Assembly (NCBI GenBank): GCA_012845835.1
Contig: JABAKD010000008.1
Span: 13,095,501 to 13,159,500 of the forward strand
DNA from: Undaria pinnatifida
Lineage: Eukaryota; Sar; Phaeophyceae; Laminariales; Alariaceae
Direction: 5' to 3'
Length of the DNA stretch: 64,000 nt
Shown here: positions 55,066 to 64,000 of the stretch, piece by piece
Position numbering within the stretch: the stretch's first letter is position 1
How the letters are laid out: the number at the start of each line of letters is the position of its first letter
Notes under the pieces: model-generated
The model's database searches: none
Told to the model about the DNA's origin: nothing
What the model saw: only the letters and a program-made list of their open reading frames with translations
Translations under genes and position numbers: made by a program

Positions 55066-57354
55066 GGGCGACCGGCTCTATGTAACTCACTAGAGATGAT
55101 CAATCAGCAATCACTAGCAAGGAGCACGTCAAGTAGGAAGCAACACAAATTAATTGTCAGTTACGTACCAACACGACCGCTTTTCCAGTTGACCGCGGCA
55201 AATGAACAAAACAGCAACGGAGACAGGCACTACAGCAACAACGGAGCACGCCTTCCACACCGCCTATACTTCTCCATAGAGTCTTCTAGGGGAAAATAAC
55301 CAACCGCCGATGCCATACCGAGACGAATGCATGCTACTGGTTTCTTACGTGGATATACGTCTACTACTTACTACGACCTTCGCATGGCGCAGCTTAACAA
55401 CAGGAACGATTTTTCCTCTTGTTTTTTATGTCGAAAAGTTACTCCCTGTTTTTTTGTACACCCTCCCCATCCATGCTACAAGTCAGACAAAAAGCGCGTG
55501 TGAAATAGAGCATCAGTTAGTGTGTACTCTTGATCGTACCTATATTACTTGCACGAGTACAAACTATGTCGATGTGCCCGAACTACCACCCTAGAGGCCG
55601 GGGACGCAGCCATTCGTAATGCTACTGTGTGGCCTCTTCTGGCGCAGTAGTCGTACCACTACCTCCTCGTTTTAATCATCCGTGCGCTTGCCACGCCTAT
55701 ATCCATGTACGTAGTAGCTACCGAAAATCAAGAATTAAATGCACTACTACTATGATACCTTCCGCGGTACCATGGGGATTTCTTTACAGTAAATAATATT
55801 TGCTTTGGGACGAAATATGACGCCAATTTGGAAATACTAGAAATAATGTCTTGCCAAGTTTTATTTTATCAACCTCTCCATGCATCAAGATCCGAAGACT
55901 AACTGGAGAGTACCGTTCAAAATACAAAATTTTGCTCACGTCTCGCTTGTCTCGCTCAGCCTCCATCCGCGTTCACGTCGAGGTGCGGAACGGATAAGGC
56001 AGGGCAAGGGGCGTTGGAGCCGCCCCCCCAAGACGGCGCTCGAACGAAGCGATTTGACCGAGTAATTCCAGTTACGAAAATCCCATTCTGAGGCCGCGAC
56101 GAACAAAACTCCCGACCAAATCCCTGTCCCCTAAAAAAATAACCATTATATATATATTGCACGCATCGAGCGTGCCAACCCAACGGTGCGGAGAGTACAT
56201 ACCGAAAAGCAAGTACATCGTCGTCTCACGAATAGGTGTATTTTATTACAGTTGCTAATCCCATCGATTATCTTCGCTCTTTCTTTCTCCCTCTCCCTCC
56301 CTAATCGTGACTCAGATCCGGGGTCAACAAGCAGGCCCTTTCCCCCCCCCCACACTACGGTGCGCGCGTTCATCTTTGCCGCCAGGCGACTTCATCCCTC
56401 TCTTCCCTCGTCGACTCGCATTGAATTGGGTCTACTAGACTAGCGTGTTGGTCCAAGCTATTGGCACAACATAATCGCAGCCAGCACACCAAAATCAGGG
56501 TGCTTCCAACTCGCGCGGAATGAACAGCCGGAGGTGTCACACTGAATGGGAGCACCAAGCCAGGCAACAGCTACTTGCAATCCAAACATGTACACCGAAT
56601 ATACCGCACAACTTGATCGAGAAAACCAGCCGAACAAAAACAACTGCACCACGTGGCACCAAAGTCCTGTCACAACATAATGTGCAAAATAAAAACGTGT
56701 TACGCCCCACCTACTCTTGCAACGCAGGGCAAAGGCAAAACCGTAATAAAACCATCAATGAAGTGCGTCTTTATCTACAGTAGGAATCTCTCAGTGAGCT
56801 TGTGGTGAGCCAGAGCAATATGACCGCCGTACTGGTGGACGCCGCTTTATTAATTCCAGTTTGTCACGAGTGCAGTTCCCGGCCGTGCCAAACAATATTG
56901 ACCGTCTTATGTTGGGATACCGTCTTACTCAGACCGCCTTAATGGGGGGGCCCTTCTGTGCCTCCCTCTTCCCCCCCCCCCACCCCTCCTAAAAAACTTT
57001 GCAACACCACACAAAACTTGGTCGCACTCCGTTACGAGTTTTTTCAATCTGTCGCGATCCCCCCAACGCTGGTGTACGAGCTGTCTCCGTCGAATATTGT
57101 CAACGAAAGATGCCCTGCCCCCCCTCCCCCATCCTTCACGATACTTTTTTATTGCCGCTGACCCCCCGAACCCCTCTCGAAAACGGCACAAACAGCCACA
57201 AATAACAAAAAAAAATGCGGGAAAATGGCAATTGACCAAGGACGGCCAACCAGCGAAGGACACAGGCAATAACGCAGTCGGTGACGCTAACCTAACGCGA
57301 GAAGCGCTCTTTTCGTTAATGAGTCAATCCTAGATATTTGTGGAACCAACGGCA
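55066..57354. other. Spacer, repeats only
   Basis: CT-rich dispersed repeat at 56245-56425; a C-run near 56973. No gene supported. Confidence 0.45.
56245..56425 (+). repeat. Dispersed CT-rich repeat family, copy 3
   Basis: Matches 29099-29280 and 54727-54912, with CTCAGATCCGGGGTCA and CCTCGTCGACTCGCATT. Confidence 0.6.
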
Positions 57355-57745
57355 GCGACAACGAAGACACCATCGACAATGTCAACGGCAACGTCACGAC
57401 AACGTCAACGACAACGTCAATGTCAACGTCAACGACAACGTCATCACCAACGATAACGTCAACACTAACGTCAACAACATCGTCAACGACAACGTCAACG
57501 CCGACGATCACGTCAACAACAACGTTAACGATAACGTCAACATCAAGGACAACGACAACGTCAACTTCATCACAAAACAACGTCCACACTAACGGTAACG
57601 ACGTCAACCTCAACAACGACGGCAACAACAACGTGAACGACAACGTGAACGACAACGTGAAGACAAACGACGCCGTCAAAGCTAACGACAACGTCAATGG
57701 CCGCGATAACGGCAACAACAACGGTAACACAACCCGCGACATGAG
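57355..57745. repeat. (AACGTC/AACGAC)n hexamer array
   Basis: About 390 bp of ACAACGTCAACGACAACGTC variants downstream of the transporter gene. Open frames in it (Asn/Val/Asp, or Thr/Ser) are repeat artefacts. Confidence 0.9.
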
Positions 57746-57774
57746 GCGCATGCGACACCGACATACCAGGTATA

Positions 57775-58060
57775 ACAGCAGCAACGACAGTGGCAACAGC
57801 AGCAGCTCCAGCAGCTGCTGCTGCTGTGTGGGTGACTGCGGCGCGATTTTCTGTGCTGTAGTAGCAGCATAGCAAGAGCAACCTCAGCAGCAGCAGCACA
57901 GCAATCCCAAGCAGCGGGGCCAACAGCAGCAGCACCAGTCGTAGCACCAGTAGCTCTAGCCCTGGCAGCACCAGCACCAGCACCAGCCCTAGCAGCACCA
58001 GCACCAGCACCAGCCCTAGCAGCACCACCACAACCACCGCCACCATCTACGCTAGCACAG
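57775..58060. repeat. CAG/CACCAG-rich low-complexity stretch
   Basis: CAGCAGCAG and CAGCACCAGCACCAGCCCTAG units 120-400 bp downstream of the transporter stop, in its probable 3' region. Confidence 0.85.
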
Positions 58061-58182
58061 CTCATGAGCATGTTACAAGGAACACCGCCCGACCATCATA
58101 ATAGCCCGCGCACATAACAGAAGTCCGCGACACGACATGGCACGACACGGCACTACGCATAGCCCGCACACTCGTCGCTTTT

Positions 58183-58294
58183 TTAGGCTCTGCTCTTGGT
58201 AAACCTCCGCATCAACACATACGTCAAGAACCTCAGTCCGACGATTATGCCAGCGAGGGCGCCAACGTTTGCCCAGACGTTTACGTTCGAAAAC
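58183..58294 (-). CDS. ABCG exon G, last helix and stop
   Basis: 112 nt, acceptor AACTCAG. Codes GFSNVNVWANVGALAGIIVG then LRFLTYVLMRRFTKSRA and TAA. Typical short positively charged C-terminus of ABCG proteins. Confidence 0.92.
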
Positions 58295-60435
58295 CTGAGT
58301 TGAACGGAGAGTTACATAGTCACCCACGAGCCAAACCGAAACCCAAGGGAGAGAAAAGGGGGGGGGGGGAGGATTAGAGTTAAATATAGGGCTAGAGATA
58401 GGGGTGAGGGAGAGAGGGTTGGGGGCAAAGACAGGGCTAGAGATAGGGGGGAAGGGGTAGTATCAACGTTGAAGACGCGGCTAGAGATAGATAAATAGGG
58501 AGGTAGGGGGACGGGTGTTGGAGGACTGAGTTGAACGAGGAATTCGTCGTCCACTATTAATAGCCAGAACCGAACTCTTAAGGGACGGGAGGGGTGGGGA
58601 GAGGGGTTGGGTAGGGGTATAGACGGGGCTTGGACAGGGGTGGGGGGGGGGAGATACCAGGTGCTGGAGAGGTGGGGGTGGGGGTGCAACAGTAATTTGG
58701 TACAAGTTTACGCTGTGGGAGGAAAAATGCAGGCTCATGCCGTGTGACGTCAGCAGGGGTGGCGTGGGTTGGGGTGGGATGGGGTGAAGTTGCATTGGAT
58801 GGGAGGCAGTGGGGCCCTTGCACGTAAATTACCGCACGCAACTTACTGTAATGTATTATACGCCTCTCGACGGGCATGGACCGCTTGTGTCTACAGGGAC
58901 GAGCGCGATACAGTTCAAGTGTTGGGTGTCCAGCCGCGCACGTAAAGGATAAAAAAGTAAACAACGCGGCCACTAATCAATACCGCGAGACCAAGAACTT
59001 GGTAGAGACTTGCAGCCACCCCCCTCCCCCTCCCTCATACATTTATTTCCTAAACTCTGTCGGCCTGAGTCGTCAAAAATGAGAAAGAAAAAACAAAACA
59101 GAAAAAAAAACGTGAAAAACTTGCATCCACCCCCCTCCCCCTCCCTCATACGTTTATTTCCTAAGCTCTGTCGGCCTGAGTCGTCAAAAACGAGAAAAAC
59201 AAAACAAAACGAAACAAAACAAAAAACGTGAATGGTCGAAAAAAAGGAAAACGCGCTCGCTTACCCGAACTCGTCGAGGATGTCCTGCCCTGAGATGATA
59301 CCCGACCCGCCAGAAGCGCATGCTGCAAGGCCGGACAGACCCCTGCCAGTGGCCCCGTCGCACGCGAATTCTCGCCCGTAGAACTATCAAAAAGAGTGCC
59401 GTCGGGGTTGAACGAGATTGTGCACGTGTGTGGGGGGGGGTAAGGCCAGTGAAAGGGGGGGTGATGACATGTCGCCCTAGGTTCGACAGAATTCACAACA
59501 ACAAAAATAATGTATCGCGGACAGCTTGCAATTTTATCAAGTTGCGTATCGACCTATCGGAAGAACGCAAAGATGAAGCCGTAGTATAAACTTTTTACAA
59601 AAACAAAAATATAAAATATCGAGATTCTAGCTAGGAGAGAAGTGTTTCGTAGTTCTTGACGTAGGAACTATCTGCCACAGCTCATCTGGATACTACGTAC
59701 AAACGAGAACAGGATGATGGAGGTGGGGGGGGCGCGGGGGGAACGGCACAGGTCAACATGCGTATCGAACCGGACCATGGCCACATTTGCAAAACTCCAA
59801 CAACAAGGGGACACAGCGCCCCCCTTCACACGTCTTGCCAAAGCACAAGCGCAGAGGGTGGTTGGGTCGGGTCGGGTCGGATCGGTTCGGTTCGGGTGGG
59901 TGGGTCGGTCGGTCGGTCGCGCGCATCCCACCGCGCCTATCTCGCGCACCTCATTGTGCAAGAGTCCCCCGAAGCCGTAGAACAGGAACGAAATATACTT
60001 CAGCCACCGCCTTGAGAGGAGCAACCGCGGTGGAGGAAAGCAGACCCCGTGTAAGTGTACATTGGCGCGCCGCCGGTGTCACGGGCGAAGAGGAGTGTCG
60101 GTTCAAAGACGGTCAAAAGACGCGAGGGTGGGAGTGGGAGTGGGATTAAGAGTAGGGATGAAGGTGGGGGGGCGGGCGGGAGGCTGGCTCAAGGACGGGG
60201 TGTTCTGATCTAGCGGTTGCACAAGACCGCACTGCGTGTGCTTTCGGCGCACCCCGAAGAGAACGAAGAGTGTTGCCGTTACTGCAGAACACCCAACAAA
60301 AACACCAACAAATGATAGCGATAACACCAGCACCAGCGCCAAGAACAAAAATAAAAACAACCACCACCACCACCACAACAACAACAGCAACAGCAACAAC
60401 AACAGCAACAGCAACAGCAACAGCAACAACAACAA

Positions 60436-60494
<59 letters not shown>

Positions 60495-63400
60495 ACAACA
60501 ACAACAACAACACCGCAACAACACCACCGCAACAACACCGTCAAAAACGTGCCCCACCAAGTGCCAAGGCGGGCACGATGTTTCCTAAAAAACCCATCCA
60601 TTATCCAGATAAGCATGCCCCGTGAGCATGACTGCTACAAAACCTCGATCAAACGGCGGCCTTCGCCTAACCCGCCACGCCACCTCGCGGGCTATGGAAT
60701 ATCTACCTAAGCCTTGTCCCATTTTGTTTCTTGTTTAGGTCCAAGCGCTTTATCCCAATAACAGGAGTTCAATACGACAAAGGGTTAACACTATTGGAAC
60801 ATGGACTCTGCAGTCCATCAGTATTATTTGATTCGTAGTCACTACCTTGAGTAAACTGAGCATCATAGTTCTAGATGCGGACAAATACAAGATGCGGAGC
60901 AATACATATCACAGGAGTTTGCTCTTTCTAGCCGGCATACTGCATAGGAATGAAATACTACGACGGCATTGACATGATATCAACGGGCCCCGTGCCATCG
61001 AGCGGTGGAGGCATCCTACCAAGACCGGGTGAAAGCAACTGCGAGGAAACCTGGCGACACAGCTATTCACGGAAAAATACTGGCCAAACGTTAACTCGTA
61101 CGACACAGGCGGACAAAAACAAACCCGTTTTAGACTCACAGTCCCTCCGGCACGTTGTCATGGTTGACGTAAAAGCCGCCTTCAAAAACCGGGATATCGC
61201 CACCGCAAGGATGAGTAGTGAAAGCGGTGGGGTTGTCGACGGGGGGAGGGCGGGGGGGAGGGGGAGTCAGCGGTAGAGTTAGTCTTGTGTAAAAGCCAAG
61301 CGAACGGCAAAAATTAGCATACTGTGTAAAAAAAAGGCATACGGTATTCTCGAAGAGCCTCGGAAGTATCACTTAAGAGCCAGAGACTCCTGTTCCGCGT
61401 CGAATTTCGTTGTCAGAGGCTAAAAAACAACCTCTGGGGTAAATGGGGGATGGGCTGGTGGTAGCCCTTGTTCACAAGGCCTGATCATGCAATTTCCAAC
61501 CCCTCGTACTCTGCATCGCATAGGGTTAGGATGACTCTAGCCCGTAACTCTGCGAGACGTCGTCGAGGTTGTGATCATTGATTGCTTCCTCCGCCACTAC
61601 GGGATAACGATAAACGCGGAAATGTCACTGTAGAGTCAACCCCTACCCCTACCGCTACCGCCATCGGTATCGCTGCAGCTGCAGATATCGCTACAACCGC
61701 CGCCATCGCTACACCCGCAGATACCACTACCGCTTATCACCACCAGCATCGCTGCACACCCGGTTCGATATGTGGACCTCAGCCCAGAACAAAGAGAAAC
61801 AACAAAGTTACACTATACGCGTCGTTAGTTGGCGACGTTCCACTACCGCTCCCTCCGCTGCCACCGCTACAGTTACAGCCACCACCGTCACTACTGCTGA
61901 CGCTACCGCTACTGCTACCGCCACCTCTATTGGCACTTCTGCCACTTGCACTACCCATACTGTCACCGCTGCAGCTACTGCCACTAATACAAAGCTACCG
62001 CCACCGCTATTGCTACCGCCAACACTATCACCATCGCTACCGCTACTGCCACCGCCACCAGTACAGCTACCTCTACCGCCACCATCGGTAGCCCTCACCG
62101 AAGAGCATGAGCGTAAGGACGAGGACGAACGAAAAAGACTGTGCCGTAAAGACGTCGGTGATGGCCGTGCTGATAAACAACCCGATGCTCTGCCCCACGA
62201 TCACCTGCAAGAGCGGAGGCGGCAGGGCGGCGTTGGCGGTGGGTTAGAGAACAATGACGACGCGTACAGTGGATCGTTGGCGCAACTGAAAAAATGCTTT
62301 ATCCAGGTTTCTGCAACGTACTGCCATCGACTGTTGTAATTTATGGCGAGGGAGCAAACTCTCACTCGAGCCTGGGATAGTCGATGCGTGTGCCGTGGTG
62401 AGCAGCGGATCGCTTTGAATCCGAGCGGTTTCGAATCAACCTACTGCAATCCGTGAGAAAAAATCAAACCACCGTCAACTCCTTCCTCAAGTGAGCACAA
62501 AGCTGACGGACCACGAACCTCAACTCTAGTTCCTAGACAAAACCAACTGACGCCTCACCCGCGACGACTCAATTCCCCCGCCCCCCTCAGCCCTTGCCCC
62601 CCTGCCCGCTCCCCTGCCGACAACCCCAATCCCACCCCACCCCACCCCACTCGCACACCGCGCCGTCGCCACTTGCCTGTCCCATGAAGAGCAGCAAATA
62701 CGTGAAGAAAGCGCCAGCCTCGGGCCTCAGACCCACACACCAGTAGATGACAGTAGCGAACAAGATGGGCGCCACCGTGTATATCCCGATGTCGCTCGTC
62801 GACTTCGCCAAGAAATACGGTCCAACACGATAGGACCCCGTTGACCGCTCGCGAATCATCAGGCCCCGCTCGGGAGGGAACACTCGCATGCTCGTCTTTG
62901 GATACATCGGGAATTCGAAACAAACGCGGGGCGTGCATGCGTAGGGGGCGAGGCGGGGAGGAGGAGGGAGGGGGAAGTTAGCAAACATATGTCAGGGGCG
63001 CGCTCACTTTTAAAAATTGTCAACGATGCTAGGTAACTTGGATATGGGGCAACTTTAACGTATGGTAACCTAGACGTGGGGTAACCTGGACGTGGGTAAC
63101 ATGGGCATGCGGCAACCTGGACACGCGGTAACCCAGACGCACGGTAACCAAGACATGCGGCAACCCGGATTTGCGGTAATCTGAACGCGCGATAACCTTG
63201 GACGTGGGCTAACGCGGACGTTCGAAAACCTGGATATGCGATAACCTGGACGTACGGTAACCTGAACTTGCGGTAACCTGGATATGCGGCAACCTGGACG
63301 CCTGGTAGCCTGGACGTCAAATAACTCGGACGTACGGTAACCTGAATATGCGGTAACCTGGATATGCAGTGACCTGGGCATGCGGTAACCTGGACGTGCG

Positions 63401-63980
63401 GTAACCAAGACATGCGGTAACCCGGATTTGCGGTAATCTGAACGCGCGATAACCTTGGACGTGGGGTAACGCGGACGTGCGAAAACCTGGATATGCGATA
63501 ACCTGGACGTACGGTAACCTGAACATGCGGTAACCTGTATATGCGGCAACCTGGACGCCTGATAGCCTGGACGTCAAATAGCTCGAACGTACGGTAACCT
63601 GAATATGCGGTAACCTGGACATGCAGTGACCTGGGCATGCGGTAACCTGGACGCGCGGCAACCTGAACGCGAGGCAACCCCGGACGCTCGGTTACCCGGA
63701 CGCACGTCAACATTGGACGCGCGATAACTTGGTAAAACAAAAACGGCACCAGCATCGACGCTTCTGCCAGCCTCCGATCGCACGCACAAAAGAGAAAAAA
63801 AAGGAGGACGGACAGACGCGGGCGCGGCCTGGCGCTTACGTTGAGCCCGTTGAACGCCTGCTGGATCGAGATGAAGAACAACGTCCCCGCGATGTCGGAG
63901 ACGCTGTCGCTATTCCACCAGATAGCCGACGCGATTACCGCGACAGCGAAGATTTGCCCCAGGTTCACGGCGTTGAACAC
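58183..63980 (-). CDS. ABCG-type (white/BCRP) ABC transporter, transmembrane half, last 7 exons
   Basis: Membrane transporter of ABC subfamily G; the substrate cannot be told. Visible exons: 63980-63840, 62895-62677, 62204-62099, 61179-61140, 60010-59950, 59383-59265, 58294-58183, 265 codons plus TAA, all in phase. In order they give LFFISIQQAFNGLN, VFPPERGLMIRERSTGSYRV, YFLAKSTSDIG, YWCVGLRPEAGAFF, GQSIGLFISTA, LMLFGGFYVNHDNVP, RWLKYISFLFYGFGGLLHNE, FYGREFACDG, an ISGQDILDEF turn and a last membrane span ending RRFTKSRA. This is the ABC2-membrane domain with the usual Cys-containing outer loop before the last helix. The ATPase half must lie to the right of the window. Intron 2 here uses a GC donor. 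Introns carry minisatellites. Confidence 0.92.
58340..58720. repeat. G-rich degenerate repeat in the last ABCG intron
   Basis: AGAGATAGGGGTGAGGG and GGGCTAGAGATAGG units and several G-runs of 8-10, close to the exon G acceptor. Confidence 0.65.
59000..59225. repeat. Tandem pair of about 105 bp in the ABCG intron
   Basis: 59012-59115 and 59123-59225 both read CACCCCCCTCCCCCTCCCTC, then TCGGCCTGAGTCGTCAAAAA and an A-rich part. Confidence 0.8.
59265..59383 (-). CDS. ABCG exon F, extracellular loop
   Basis: 119 nt, acceptor TTTTTGATAG, phase 0 in, phase 2 out (TTCGG|GTAAGC). Codes FYGREFACDG, two further-spaced Cys-bearing turns and SGIISGQDILDEF. Confidence 0.88.
59865..59915. repeat. GGGTCGGGTCGG island in the ABCG intron
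   Basis: Short copy of the GGGTC-type repeat of 3740-4960, followed by GGTCGGTCGGTCGG, 35 bases from the exon E donor. Confidence 0.75.
59950..60010 (-). CDS. ABCG exon E, 61 nt
   Basis: Phase 2 in, phase 0 out (GAG|GTGCGC). Codes LRWLKYISFLFYGFGGLLHNE, matching the WLxYxS..RYGFxALxxNEF region of the family. Confidence 0.9.
60355..60530. repeat. (CAA)n/(CAG)n array in the ABCG intron
   Basis: About 175 bp of CAACAG triplets between exons D and E. Poly-Gln, poly-Ala and poly-Leu frames in it are artefacts. Confidence 0.95.
61140..61179 (-). CDS. ABCG exon D, 40 nt
   Basis: Very short exon, phase 1 in and 2 out (GGACT|GTGAGT), coding GFYVNHDNVPEG. This is the G-G-F-xVN motif of ABCG transporters, so it is certain to be exonic. 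Confidence 0.9.
61620..62095. repeat. CTACCGCCAC-type degenerate repeat in the ABCG intron
   Basis: GCTACCGCTACTGCCACCGCC variants over about 475 bp, running up to within 5 bases of the exon C donor. Confidence 0.8.
62099..62204 (-). CDS. ABCG exon C
   Basis: 106 nt, acceptor CTCTTGCAG, phase 0 in, phase 1 out (TTCG|GTGAGG). Codes VIVGQSIGLFISTAITDVFT and LVLTLMLFG. Confidence 0.92.
62677..62895 (-). CDS. ABCG exon B
   Basis: 73 codons, phase 0. Starts TSMRVFPPERGLMIRERSTG after a CCAAAG acceptor and ends YLLLFMGQ at CAG|GCAAGT, a GC donor of the canonical AG|GCAAGT type. Confidence 0.85.
63060..63760. repeat. 16-bp minisatellite with higher-order structure in the ABCG intron
   Basis: Degenerate GTAACCTGGACGTGCG units (16 bp), about 44 copies. 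Two 257-bp blocks (about 63144-63400 and 63401-63657) share the same order of variant units and differ at only a dozen or so sites, so a 16-unit block was duplicated. Lies between exons A and B. Confidence 0.92.
63840..63980 (-). CDS. ABCG exon A (TM1-2 region)
   Basis: 47 codons, phase 0, acceptor GATTCAG, donor AAC|GTAAGC. Codes VFNAVNLGQIFAVAVIASAI then WWNSDS and LFFISIQQAFNGLN. Confidence 0.9.
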
Positions 63981-64000
63981 CTGAATCGTTCATCGAAAGG

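Noticed and set aside
60103-60625. Poly-Leu, poly-Ala/Val, poly-Cys and poly-Asn/Ser frames
   Set aside because: CAA/CAG array in an ABCG intron.
63060-63760. CRISPR-like array
   Set aside because: 16-bp degenerate units without spacers; a minisatellite with block duplication.
62859-63980. 373-codon minus-strand frame ending in the ABCG region
   Set aside because: Most of it is translated minisatellite (repeating Arg-Pro-Gly-Tyr units); only 63840-63980 is coding.

Overview
The window is nuclear DNA from an intron-rich eukaryote. Two unmistakable eukaryotic genes are split into many small exons with GT-AG (one probable GC-AG) junctions that keep phase. Exons are GC-rich and code for proteins full of Ala, Gly and Ser runs. 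Introns and spacers are packed with simple repeats, minisatellites, retroposons and long homopolymers. That style fits a brown alga (Phaeophyceae, Ectocarpus-like) best, but this attribution is inference; nothing read here fixes the species.

Layout. 1-5.9 kb: repeats only (a ~100-bp tandem repeat, an LTR-like pair of 265-bp direct repeats each holding a 26-bp perfect palindrome, and a GGTCGGGTC-type array). 6.0-39.4 kb, minus strand: one very large gene for a USP47-type ubiquitin-specific protease. I could chain 13 exons from the Cys box (exon 1) through the Zn finger, the His box (exon 10) and the ubiquitin-like tail domains (exons 11-13). Its introns hold a dead LINE, poly-A-tailed SINE-like repeats, MITE-like inverted repeats, a foldback between two 13-bp minisatellites, and many trinucleotide arrays. 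39.4-46 kb: repeats and one candidate minus-strand terminal exon. 46.0-48.7 kb, plus strand: a small three-exon gene of unknown function (261 aa as modelled). 48.7-58.2 kb: repeats, including tRNA-like modules that look like SINEs. 58.2-64.0 kb, minus strand: the last seven exons of an ABCG-type transporter (transmembrane half); its ATP-binding half lies beyond the right end.

The three genes show no operon-like or pathway link. One is a cytosolic or nuclear deubiquitinase, one a membrane transporter, one unknown. The most checkable oddities are two reading-frame breaks at C-runs in the last USP47 exon, a GC-AG intron and a 40-nt exon in the transporter, tandem arrays that run into splice sites, and several repeat families that look undescribed. 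I found no coherent new multi-gene system and no CRISPR array, rRNA or intact tRNA.
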